Below are positions 1-9,121 of a stretch of DNA of 64,000 nucleotides, piece after piece. The notes below the pieces were generated by a model. That model searched no databases and had not been told where the DNA came from. It worked only from the letters and a program-made list of their open reading frames with translations. The stretch's first letter is position 1. Each line of letters begins with the position of its first letter. Location: contig BQKZ01001934.1 in NCBI GenBank assembly GCA_036244855.1, forward strand, positions 19,027 through 83,026, in the 5' to 3' direction. This DNA comes from Temnopleurus reevesii (Eukaryota > Echinodermata > Echinoidea > Temnopleuroida > Temnopleuridae). The position numbers and the translations under genes are program-made.

Positions 1-2771
1 TGCAACTGTTGCTTCTTGGTAGCACCGAAGAAGATGAGGTCCACGTTCATGAGGTCCTCGATGTCCTCGCAGATCGATTCCACACTGACGTCCAGTGGAA
101 TGTCGGAGGAGTCCTTGGGATTGGGTAGTCGGCTCAGCACATCGGAGAGAATCATCTCTTTACCCGGCTTGTAATGCACTTCACATGCATAGCCCTGAAT
201 CTTGGCCAACAACCTCTGTAGCCTTGGCGGTGCGCAACGCAGAGGTTTGCGCCAGATCATCTCGAGGGGTTTGTGGTCTGTTTCCACTCGGAATGACTTC
301 CCGAAGAGGTAAGTGTGGAATCTTGTAATTCCGTACACCAGAGCCAATGTCTCCCTCTCGATGTTAGAGTAATTGCTCTGCGCCTGAGACAGAGACTTTG
401 ATGCATAAGCTACAGGCTTTGCGTCCTGCAGCAGGCAGGCACCAACACCTTTCATGGAGGCATCCACCTCAAGCACTGTGGGCTTATTCGGGTCGAAAAA
501 CCGGAGGCATGCCTCTTGTGTGATGGCGCTCTTCAATGCTTCGAAAGCATTGGTGTGGATGGCATCCCACTGAAATGGTACATCTGCTTTCAGCAGGTCT
601 CTCAGGGGTGCCGTCTTGTCGGCAAAGTGTGGGATGTACGCCGACTGGTACGTGAACATACCGAGGGTCCTAAGCAGATCTTCCTTGGATTTTGGGCACG
701 GCATGGCCTGGAGATCTGCTACCCGCTGGGGGTCCGGTTGTACACCGGCCTGGGTGTATATCGACCCGAAGAACGAAATCTTGTTCTGTTTGATGGCACA
801 TTTCCTGCTGTTAAACACTAGCCCTTCTTGTTTGGCTCTCTCCATGAGTAGCCACAAGTTTTGATCATGCTCTTCCTTCGTCTTGCCGACGACTGCTATG
901 TCATCAGCGATGCTGATACACCCTGGAAGTCCACTGGTGATACGGTCCATATGCTGCTGGAAGATATCTTGACTCACACAGAGCCCAAATGGGAGCCGTT
1001 GAAAACAGTATCTCCCAAAGGGGGTCCGGAAGGTGGTAAGCTCTTGAGATCCTTCCTCTAGATGGACCGCCCAGTATCCAGACTTGGCGTCCAGTTTGGA
1101 AAAATGCTGGGCGCCGGAGAAGATGGGATTCACTTCTTCCAATGTGGGTACCTTATGGGGGCATCTTTTGATGGCTTCATTGAGCCTCTTGGGGTCGAGA
1201 CAAAGACGTATCGATCCGTCCTTCTTTACGGACGTCGTCATAGAGCTGCACCAGTCGGTATGGTGCTCGACCTTGCGGATTATTCCCTTCCGCTCCATGT
1301 CGTCAAGTTCACTCTTGATCTTATCCTTGAGGTGCACGCTGCATTTCCGCGGTGCATCGATGGTAGGCTCTGCATCTTCTTTCAGATGTAGTTTCGCTTT
1401 GCCGTTGAAGCTTCCAATCTTGTCAAACTGACCTGGGTAAGCATCCTTCAGATCATCCACATTGTTGACAGGAGGATGAGGTGCTTCAGGCATGCTTCGT
1501 ACCTCGTGTATCGTGACAATGGTCATGGCGCTACATCCTGGCAGTCCTAGGATAGCTGGACCTTGCACATCAACAACGAAAAAGGTTTGCGTGGTCCATG
1601 TTGGATCTTTGTACCTGCACGCTATGTCTACTGTTCCTAGACATTTGATTGGCGTTCCATTGTAGGCCGACAGCTTTGCCTTAGTGGGTCGTAAGACAGC
1701 TTCCCATCTGTCGCCATACATATTCTTTACTGTTCTCAGGGGGAGTGTATTTCCGCTCGCCCCAGTGTCCACCTTCAAGCGGAGGCGATGCTGTCCTGCT
1801 TTTTGAGGACACACAATATCAATGTTCACAAACGCCTCTGTTGCGACTTCGCTGATAGCAATAGAAGGCTGATTTAGATCAACAACATCAAATTGCTCAA
1901 ACTCTAGTGCAGCCTGTGCCTCATAGAGCGCCTGAGGAGACTGACTAGTGACCTCGTGTATGGGCCTTTGCCCTTTGCCCTGGGTCCTTCTGTGTCCACC
2001 TGTGCCTCGTTTTCCACCCGCTTGCTGGTGGGGGCTACGGCCTCGGTTGTGTTTTGATGCTCTACACAACTTGGCCCAGTGGCCTTTCTTACCACAGGCC
2101 CGACATGTATCTTGGTATGCTGGGCAGTTTCGTGGTTGGTGTACCCGCCCGCAATTGCTGCAGGTCTTGTTCTGGGGCTTCCGCATTAATTTTGAAACCG
2201 CATCTACCAACTTCTCGCCACTCGCATTGTGCGCTAGCGTTTTTAGCGTATTCTGCCCCGCTGCGATGGCCTCAAACTTTCTGCCTTCATCGAGAAGCTC
2301 CGATATTTTAAATCCCTTGGGCTTGTCCAGCAGAGATTTCTGGAAGGCAGCAATGGGTGTGGTAGCAATCACCAGCTCCACCAATCTCTCTTGTAATTCT
2401 GATTCGGCAAAATCACACTCGCGCGCCTTGTCGCGGCACCGAGACACGAATTCATCAAGAGTTTCGTTTTCTTTTTGCTTGTACCTTGACAGCTCGAGCC
2501 TATGTACTCTAAAGCTTAAGTGTATGTTCAGCTGGTCCTCTAAGAATGACCAAATGCATTTTGGATCTCGCAGCTCTGCCTCGCTTAGGCCGCTCGCATT
2601 AAGCCTGCGCAGCCCTTCATTGCCTATTGCTATTTTGATTTTGTTTGCCTGCTTATTGGCGTCAGTCACGTCTCGATCATCAAGGATGAGATTCATCCTT
2701 TGCTTGAACAGTTTAAATTCAGTCGGTACGTCTTGCACCTTCCAGTCAAATTCTGGGTATTTTCCAGCCAT
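1..2771 (-). CDS. Ty3/gypsy retrotransposon Gag-Pol, 5' part, open to window edge
   Basis: This frame encodes a Gag-Pol polyprotein of an LTR retrotransposon, made for reverse transcription in cytoplasmic particles. It starts at the ATG at 2771 and stays in one frame for 923 codons to the left edge, where it is still open. I checked the same frame at the Gag start, protease, RT, RNase H and the edge. Domains in order: Gag about residues 1-200; two zinc knuckles, CX2CX3HX4C near 204-216 and CX2CX4HX4C (CRACGKKGHWAKLC) near 224-237; aspartic protease with DTGASG near 335; reverse transcriptase with the catalytic box I-A-D-D near 622; RNase H with ETDHKPLE near 829. Integrase would lie beyond the edge. 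Gag and Pol appear fused without a frameshift. The RT box has Ile where many families have Tyr or Phe, a variant I recall from other metazoan Ty3/gypsy elements. The long plus-strand reading frames here are shadows of this one. Confidence 0.93.
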   Translation of the reverse strand, partial: MAGKYPEFDWKVQDVPTEFKLFKQRMNLILDDRDVTDANKQANKIKIAIGNEGLRRLNASGLSEAELRDPKCIWSFLEDQLNIHLSFRVHRLELSRYKQKENETLDEFVSRCRDKARECDFAESELQERLVELVIATTPIAAFQKSLLDKPKGFKISELLDEGRKFEAIAAGQNTLKTLAHNASGEKLVDAVSKLMRKPQNKTCSNCGRVHQPRNCPAYQDTCRACGKKGHWAKLCRASKHNRGRSPHQQAGGKRGTGGHRRTQGKGQRPIHEVTSQSPQALYEAQAALEFEQFDVVDLNQPSIAISEVATEAFVNIDIVCPQKAGQHRLRLKVDTGASGNTLPLRTVKNMYGDRWEAVLRPTKAKLSAYNGTPIKCLGTVDIACRYKDPTWTTQTFFVVDVQGPAILGLPGCSAMTIVTIHEVRSMPEAPHPPVNNVDDLKDAYPGQFDKIGSFNGKAKLHLKEDAEPTIDAPRKCSVHLKDKIKSELDDMERKGIIRKVEHHTDWCSSMTTSVKKDGSIRLCLDPKRLNEAIKRCPHKVPTLEEVNPIFSGAQHFSKLDAKSGYWAVHLEEGSQELTTFRTPFGRYCFQRLPFGLCVSQDIFQQHMDRITSGLPGCISIADDIAVVGKTKEEHDQNLWLLMERAKQEGLVFNSRKCAIKQNKISFFGSIYTQAGVQPDPQRVADLQAMPCPKSKEDLLRTLGMFTYQSAYIPHFADKTAPLRDLLKADVPFQWDAIHTNAFEALKSAITQEACLRFFDPNKPTVLEVDASMKGVGACLLQDAKPVAYASKSLSQAQSNYSNIERETLALVYGITRFHTYLFGKSFRVETDHKPLEMIWRKPLRCAPPRLQRLLAKIQGYACEVHYKPGKEMILSDVLSRLPNPKDSSDIPLDVSVESICEDIEDLMNVDLIFFGATKKQQL

Positions 2772-3227
2772 GTTTCCGGCATGCACACACTCTTATGATA
2801 TAATTAATACTTGATTGGTGAGTTGGATTGGGGACGAAAAAATAAAAAAACGAGTTTGGAATAAGACTAGCTAATTAAATGGAAACGTCTGTTACTAATG
2901 CTAAGAGATGCAAAATTTCAAAATGACCAGAACATATGGGACTTCGGATAATTTCTATTAAAACGAGTGACACTGACAGATAAAAATAGTCAATTTACGA
3001 CTGTTTATCGAAATGGGATCTAGGAGCCTAGCACATGTAAAATTAAATAAACATTGGTTTGTGAAATACTTAAATTCAACATGTATAATTATAAGGAAAA
3101 TAATGACTAATAAGCTTACCTATATCTTATCTGGTGCTAAATGATTCACCTCAGAAACACTGTACTTCATTGTATCTGTTTACCCATACATTACACTAGG
3201 CACCAGTCATTTCGATGGCGTGGGTTT
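2772..3227 (-). other. 5' leader of the Ty3/gypsy element
   Basis: These 456 bases lie between the Gag start codon and the primer binding site. They are AT-rich with no coding potential that I can support. They would form the untranslated leader of the genomic RNA and could hold its packaging signal. The assignment rests only on position. Confidence 0.6.
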
Positions 3228-3247
3228 GGATCCCACCGCTGCCACCA
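3228..3247 (-). promoter_or_regulatory. Primer binding site, tRNA-Leu type
   Basis: On the minus strand this reads TGGTGGCAGCGGTGGGATCC, the complement of a tRNA 3' end closing in CCA. The plus strand matches the 3' end of animal tRNA-Leu (CCCACCGCTGCCA plus CCA). It abuts the putative LTR directly. Priming by tRNA-Leu is inferred from this match. The similarity continues past the usual 18 bases into the T arm, to about 3217. Confidence 0.75.
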
Positions 3248-3385
3248 TGTAGTAGGTGGCTGATGGCGAAATGATGACACTAGTGATAGACGTGCAGTAT
3301 TAAGTGTGAGCAGCCATATTTAATGTGTCGTTGCTAAGCAACCAAGTAACCTCGTACGACAGTCTGCCACATACCATTCACCACA
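3248..3385 (-). repeat. Putative 5' LTR of the Ty3/gypsy element
   Basis: On the minus strand this 138-bp stretch begins TGTGGTGAATGG and ends CACCTACTACA, so it has the TG...CA ends of an LTR, and it ends exactly where the primer binding site begins. The inner end is well supported; the outer end (3385) is a best guess, because the second LTR lies outside the window and cannot be compared. Confidence 0.55.
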
Positions 3386-3744
3386 GAAAGTTTTTTTTTA
3401 GGGTTTTGTTTCTTTTGTGGGCACACAAACATTTAAAAATATATAGTCCTTGATATTGACCATTTTGGTTCATATTTTCATCTGATTTGTAAGACATAAA
3501 AATTGTAAATTCTCTAAAATGAATTCTAATGAATCAATCATCTCGGGACATTTACTTGTGGAAAAAATGTAACAAAGTTTGATTTTGGTTAGTTTTTAGC
3601 AAATCTGCATAATTTGGATTTTATTTGCTACTCCGTAATTAATTTTTACATCTTTATATTTGTTGTAATGTTTCATTATTTATTTTACCACGAAGATAAG
3701 GTAAAGCATGTTAATTTCAGTCACTAAACCACAGACATAAATCA
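3386..3744. other. AT-rich intergenic DNA
   Basis: No gene, RNA or clear repeat structure is visible here. It separates the LTR element from the SINE-like piece that follows. Confidence 0.5.
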
Positions 3745-4025
3745 TTTGTTAAAAAGTAGTGGTAAAGTCGTTTGGACTTTCACCCTTCAAATACCGGGTC
3801 TGCCTACCCATGGCATTAATGTTCCATCAGCAATAGATTTATCCACACTGTGCTGTACTCAACCCAGGTGAGGTAAATGTGGCAGGAATATTCATTTTTT
3901 GAAATGTCATGTACACTGGTGTACACTGGGTTAAAGCCAGGGTAAAAATAATGTAAAAGCGCCTGGAGTGCTCTGCTGAATGCATGCATGCACTATACAA
4001 ATAACATGTATTATTATTATTTTTC
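3745..4025 (+). repeat. SINE-like element with (ATT)n tail
   Basis: The central and 3' parts match the architecture of two other copies in this window (29283-29591 minus, about 51815-51990 plus): a block around GGTAAATGTGGCAGGAAT, then TTAAAGCCAGGGTAA, then a TGTAAAAGCGCC block, then a short ATTATT tail. The 5' part (from AGTAGTGGTAAAGTCG) is a poorly preserved tRNA-like head. It is an old copy. Confidence 0.55.
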
Positions 4026-4079
4026 CAAAATCCGAGATGACAACAATTAAAGCCAAAGTTTTATAGTTGTCTTAAATAT

Positions 4080-4330
4080 TTTTTTAAGTTTTCATTAAGA
4101 ATGAAATTAAGAAATGTGAATGTGAATTACGGGGATGTTTATCATAACATATAATTTTTATACACATTTTGAGACCAAAGCGTATATATATATATATTTT
4201 TTTTTTCATGAGACATTATTTTTTAATAATTAAGCCACATGAGCGCCAAGCTGAGGCGGTACATGGTACACGGTAAACAAATTTTAGTTTGCTTCCAAAA
4301 GAATCATATTCTGATTGAAAATGTTTACGT
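4080..4330 (+). repeat. Truncated copy of the 520-bp TTAAAGCCC element
   Basis: The block from about 4090 (GAAATGTGAATGTGAATTACGG) through TATCATAACATATAATTTTTA to GATTGAAAATG resembles the first part of the elements at 57709-58227 and 33220-33739. An AT repeat and a T run interrupt it, and the right part is missing. Confidence 0.45.
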
Positions 4331-4454
4331 CTTTGTTTTCACCAAAATATCATTGGGATAAGCCGTAGAGCCATCCGAGTGGAGAGGCAAATAAATGAAT
4401 AAATGGTGAATTGACTTGGGAGGAAATGAAACGACGGAAGTAAAGAACATAAAA

Positions 4455-4590
4455 GAATCCAATATCTCAGAAATATAAGAAAGAAGTAAATGAAATAGAA
4501 AGAGTCCAATATCACGGAAATATAAAAAAAAGAAGTAAAAAATGAAAAATGAAAATCCAATATCACAGAATTATAGTAAAGAAGTAAAGT
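4455..4590 (+). repeat. Short tandem repeat, about 50 bp x 3
   Basis: Three imperfect units each contain TCCAATATCACGGAAATATA or a close variant followed by an A/G-rich run and AAGAAGTAAA. The start points are near 4455, 4503 and 4555. No coding role is seen; reading frames across it are low complexity. Confidence 0.6.
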
Positions 4591-5898
4591 GTGAAATATA
4601 ATCCAGAAACCTAAATACAAATCTTAATGGCATGGATAAGCCGATTATTGATGTTAATTTGTCTCATTAATCCATCACTCACTTTATATCGATGTCCAAA
4701 CTATTTTAGTTTTTATTTCCATGATACAGTAAACATAAAAAGAGGGTTCTCCAAGAAGCCAGATTAGATCTAATAAGATAACACTGGTCAACAAAATTTC
4801 ACTTTTTGAAAGTTGTCTGCGATTTTTGAGGTGATTTAGGGTGATTCTAAAGTGCTGAATCCAAAAATCACATTCGTTTTGCTCAATCAGGTCAAGTTTT
4901 CGAGCTATCCCCACATGTTGTTTTTTACGTTTTGTTCATATGTATAGGCATGTACGGATCCCTTGTTGAAGGTGTTGGTGGAATAAGATGACATGGCAGA
5001 TGAATATTTTGATTAGAAATGTATATAATGATAGAAATGAATATTAAGGTCTAAGAATAATTGTTGATTTTGTTGAAAATGGCTCAGTTTGAAGCCCTGA
5101 AACCTCAAAATCCTCTAAAATTTGGATGGGGAAAAATATACAGTTGTTTTATCAAAATTAAAGGGCTAGACCAGCCAAAATATTAATTTTTCAAGAGCAG
5201 AACATAAATCTAGTAAACAAAAACCAAAAAGCTTGAGAAAACTTGGAGAGGTAAAGAGAAAATGATTAATTTTGAATAATATAAAACGTGATTAAAACAA
5301 TGCCAAAATCACTTGACAAATTTTCAAATTTGTTGAAATTGGTGATGAGATAATGGCTCGTCCATCATTTATCCTTTATCCATGGATAATAATAAATACC
5401 TATAATAAAAAAAACTCTGAATGTTCAGATTTCAAAAGAAATTGAAACAAAAAACAACATTTTAATATTTTCATATTTTTGTATAAACCTGAATGATATT
5501 TCATGTACTAAAACAATTGAGTTTCATAATATTTCATTGTTTTAATTAACAAATTATCATGAATATATGGCACATATTTACAATTTTCTTATATGAACAT
5601 GATAACATGGTACAACTGGTAATAAAAGGTGTGACGAAATTTGCCAATTGGTCTATTATAATTCTTATCATTTTCATCAATTTTTTTAAATAAAAAATTT
5701 ATTTATTTATTTTTTTTTTCCCCTCCACAGGGATTTTATTTGGTTTTCAAACATAAACAAACAGTAAATTCGAACAATAACATTTTGTAATAATTATTAA
5801 ATTTCATAACATATACAAAATCAGTGAGAGAGGAAACCAAATATACACACACAATAAAATACATAAATGATTTAAAAGAATTCTCACCGACGTTTGCT
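4591..5898. other. AT-rich DNA without a gene
   Basis: Strongly AT-rich sequence. All reading frames are short and of biased composition, and I recognise no domain, RNA gene or inverted-repeat element. The right end may include downstream sequence of the LINE fragment at 5899-6852. Confidence 0.5.
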
Positions 5899-6852
5899 CT
5901 ATCCAGCAACTTGTTTCCAGGCCATTCCATAACCCCTTTCTCTACTCTCTAGTTGGAGCTTCGTGCCTACCAGACAGATTCTTGTCGATTTTTGCTCATT
6001 TTTCCTGATTTGGTATGCTGCTTTCTCTAGCAAGAAATGCTCCTGTTTCAGCTTCGGAGGTAGATCGGTAGCTATTCTGAACGTCGGACAAGTAGACTGG
6101 GGTGATCCATTATTGGGCTTCAAAGACTTCTGGTAAGCTGAAAAAACGGCCTCTCGATCTTGCATAAGGGCAAAGCGAACAATAATTGGGTCGGGTGATG
6201 GCGGACTTCGCTCTTCTCCTTCAACATGTTGGGGTAGCCTCCTGGGTAGTCGATGTGCATGTGCAATTAGGACGCCCTGAGCTTGCACATGAGATAACCC
6301 AATCGCCTCAAATTTCTCTCTAACGACATCGCTAACACACTCATCATTACTTTTGGCTACACCGTACATAAGCAAGTTCATTTTCCTATCATGTATTTCC
6401 AACTTCAGAATGAGATCCCTCAACTCACTTTCCGTTTCCTTTCTCTTTTCTTCCATTTTTGGTAGCGAAACTTTTTCAACTTTCGATAGCCTCTGCGCTG
6501 TATCTTCCACGGCAAGTTCGACATCATTTATTTCTTTTCGAACATCAGCAACTTCATTTCTCATAGACGTTATGTTCAAGTTAACCTCTTCCAGTTTGTC
6601 TATAACTTAAGTCATGGAAGCATGAAATTCCGAACGAGTGACCATATTTGCAAGCTCACCGTTTTCCATCATAGGCGACGCCATGTTGCCTGTATCTCTG
6701 AGGCTTGAATGTATCTGGAAAAAACGTCCTTTTCCTCGAATAGGTCTGAGAGAGTAAATACCTCTTTCGGCTGTTTTATGTCCACGATTGCTCATGCTAT
6801 TGAAAAAGGTGAGTTTGGGAGCTGATACATTTTCAATGATCCGGATTTTCAC
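5899..6852 (-). pseudogene. LINE ORF1-like protein, one in-frame stop
   Basis: One minus-strand frame spans this interval, broken once by TAA at 6607-6609. The part after the stop (226 codons) has a heptad-rich coiled-coil stretch (NDVELAVEDTAQRLSKVEK and on) followed by LEIHDRKMNLLMYGV, the usual entry to the RRM-like domain of L1-type ORF1 proteins, and a basic C-terminal part with LQLESRERGYGMAW. ORF1p of this type binds RNA and forms trimers in LINE ribonucleoprotein particles. The part before the stop (about 80 codons) is basic and not recognised. No ORF2 (endonuclease/RT) follows on the left, so the element is 3'-truncated or rearranged. The clade is uncertain. Confidence 0.62.
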
Positions 6853-7140
6853 GGATTTCGTTCCGCGTTTACGTTAATGTACCTGAGGCTTTCATGGCGT
6901 GACGTCATCAAAAAAAAAAAATTATGATTAAAAATAAAAAAAAAATGATTAAAAAGAAAACTTTTTCCAAACGACCAATGCTTTATTTAAAAAAGGCATT
7001 CTTGGGCAACCATACATTTTTTTTCTTGGCCTTAATTTAACATAGAAGAGAGAGGATCCACTACAAATTAAAAATTACCGAAACCCCAAATACGTGTACA
7101 CAGTGACACCACACTTTCTATCAGAATTGACAAAGTATTC
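6853..7140. other. Likely LINE 5' flank and AT-rich DNA
   Basis: The first about 60 bases may be the 5' UTR of the LINE fragment; they end in a long A-rich run. The rest shows no feature up to the tandem array. Confidence 0.3.
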
Positions 7141-7900
7141 CTTAGATATTGTACCTGTTGCAATCTTGTACAGCAGACCTTAGATATTGTAACTGTTGCA
7201 ATCTTGTACAGTAGACCTTAGATATTGTACCTGTTGCGATCTTGTACAGTAGACCTTAGAAATTGTACCTGTTGCAATCTTGTACAGTAGACCTTAGAAA
7301 TTCTACCTGTTGCGATCTTGTACAGCAGACCTTAAAAATTCTACCTGTTGCGATCTTGTACAGCAGACCTTAGAAATTGTACCTGTTGTGAACTTGTACA
7401 GTAGACCTTAAAAATTCTACCTGTTGCAATCTTGTACAGCAGACCTTAGAAATTCTACCTGTTGCAATCTTGTACAGCAGACCTTAGAAATTGTACCTGT
7501 TGCAATCTTGTACAGCAGACCTTAGAAATTGTACCTGTTGTGAACTTGTACAGTAGACCTTAGAAATTCTACCTGTTGTAATCTTGTACAGCAGACCTTA
7601 GAAATTCTACCTGTTGCAATCTTGTACAGCAGACCTTAGAAATTGTACCTGTTGCAATCTTGTACAGCAGACCTTAGAAATTGTACCTGTTGTGAACTTG
7701 TACAGTAGACCTTAGAAATTGTACCTGTTGTGATCTTATACAGCAGACCTTCGAAATTGCACCTGTTCCAATCTTGTACAGCAGACCTCAGAAATTGCAC
7801 CTGTTGCAATCTTGTACACCAGACCTTAAAAATTCTACCTGTTGCGATCTTGTACAGCAGACCTTAGAAATTGTACCTGTTGTGAACTTGTACAGTAGAA
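7141..7900 (-). repeat. 20-copy 38-bp tandem repeat derived from an exon end
   Basis: Twenty units of exactly 38 bp fill these 760 bases with no length variation. Read on the minus strand a unit is CTGCTGTACAAGATTGCAAC followed by AGGTACAATTTCTAAGGT, which can be translated LYKIATG at its start and contains a CAG|GTACAA or CAG|GTAGAA splice-donor sequence. The unit next to the SWIM exon (unit 20) is continuous with that exon. Units 7, 11, 15 and 20 share the variant TTCACAAC, and units 8-11 closely match units 12-15, so there is a four-unit (152-bp) higher-order period. There are no unique spacers between repeats. Confidence 0.93.
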
Positions 7901-8090
7901 GTCTCATCTTCTTGTCGTTGACAGGCACCAAATTGGTTGATGAAACCTCAAAATGTTTGATGATTGCTGCCTGGTGCTTGTAGGGTCCTTCCGTCTTTCC
8001 CACAGGACATGGGCAGCAGCCTACAAAGGTGTTCACATCATAGACTGTGTCTCCTGATTGGTAGGTCAACTCATATAGGTTTTCTGACAC
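7877..8090 (-). CDS. SWIM zinc-finger exon, transposon-associated type
   Basis: The exon is bounded upstream by an acceptor (TTGTAG at 8096-8091) and downstream by CAG|GTACAA inside the first 38-bp repeat, giving 214 bases (71 codons plus one base). It reads VSENLYELTYQSGDTVYDVN, then VGCCPCPVG..GPYKHQAAI, then a basic LLYK stretch. CPCX(n)[C]xH with GxPCKHQ is the SWIM zinc-binding signature found in MULE-type transposases and their host relatives. The third ligand Cys is replaced by Tyr (PYKHQ), so zinc binding may be impaired. Neighbouring exons were not identified, so the gene is partial or a relic. Without the assumed donor the frame stays open through the repeats to 7788. Confidence 0.62.
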
Positions 8091-9121
8091 CTACAATGTA
8101 AATGTGCTGGGATGAGCATTTACTCCTCATCATTTATTTTATTTACTATAGTCTTCTTTAAAAACAGGGAAGGTGCATTCAGTTGTCAAAATGCTTTACA
8201 AGCATGCCCCATGTACAATAAACATGCATAGATGAACAAATACAGCAAAAACAGCAATAGAATTTGCATGACTTATGTAGTATATTTCCTAAATTATACC
8301 ATTAAGCCTTATTATGCTTCTTTGAGCTTCAATTTCTTTTCATCTAACCAATCTCACCAGATGTTATAGGCTTTTTATTTCTTTTTGGTAAAAAGCAATG
8401 AAATTGGTAAACTAGAGTAAATGAGGTTCTGTTTCCAAGAACCTCATTGTTATGGATAGTCCCTCTTAAAACTTTGTACTTTATTTCCAATCAGTAAAAA
8501 GACATATGACATAATAATATACTACGAAATCAGAATACATTTAACAAATTTGTATGTGTAAATATAATTTGCAATTAATAAAACTGGCTGGATTGCCCTT
8601 TCAGAGGAATTAAATTAAATACCTCTTTTCTTCCAAGGGGTCCAGATACAAATTGGTATCGCTTTTTAAAATGCTCCCTTCCAATAGTGAAAGTATTCTC
8701 TGAACTCTCATCCATGTATTCTCACAATTTTTGTTTAATAATCTTAATTGCCATTCAACTCCTTCAGGAAACTGCAATATGCTCCTTTGAACTTCAATTC
8801 CTCTAATCTAATCAAACTCATTAGCAGTTAACTTTCTATGTTCTTTTTATGTTTTTTGTAGAATTTGTAGAATTTTATTGACTCTTTTCAGACCTGCCAA
8901 CCTCTTGGAATGTAAAATTGTATTCTGTGATCCCAAAAACTGTATTTCCCGAACAAAAACTGTATTCCATAAAAATGCGCACAACTATGCATGTGAATGC
9001 TTTTATTTGCTTTGTTTTTGTTTACATGCTCCTGTGTTCGTGGACATACTGTTTTTGATAGATACCATATCACTCACCTTGGTTTTAACAAAGGATTATT
9101 ACAGTAAATAGACTAGAGTGC
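8091..9121. other. Intergenic or intronic DNA
   Basis: No second exon of the SWIM gene could be supported. Short frames near 8888-9111 have no recognisable domain. GCAAATAAAAG on the minus strand at about 9000-9010 could serve as a polyadenylation signal for the hAT-type frame just upstream of it. Confidence 0.35.

Noticed and set aside
516..1431. Several plus-strand frames of 80-115 codons
   Set aside because: They overlap the RT and RNase H coding region on the other strand and make no domain sense.
1948..2814. 288-codon plus-strand reading frame
   Set aside because: It is a shadow of the Ty3/gypsy Gag region on the minus strand. It has no recognisable domain, while the minus frame has zinc knuckles and a full Pol order.
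7141..7900. CRISPR-like array of 38-bp repeats
   Set aside because: There are no unique spacers: the units are directly adjacent. The context is an animal genome, and the unit is explained by an exon end.
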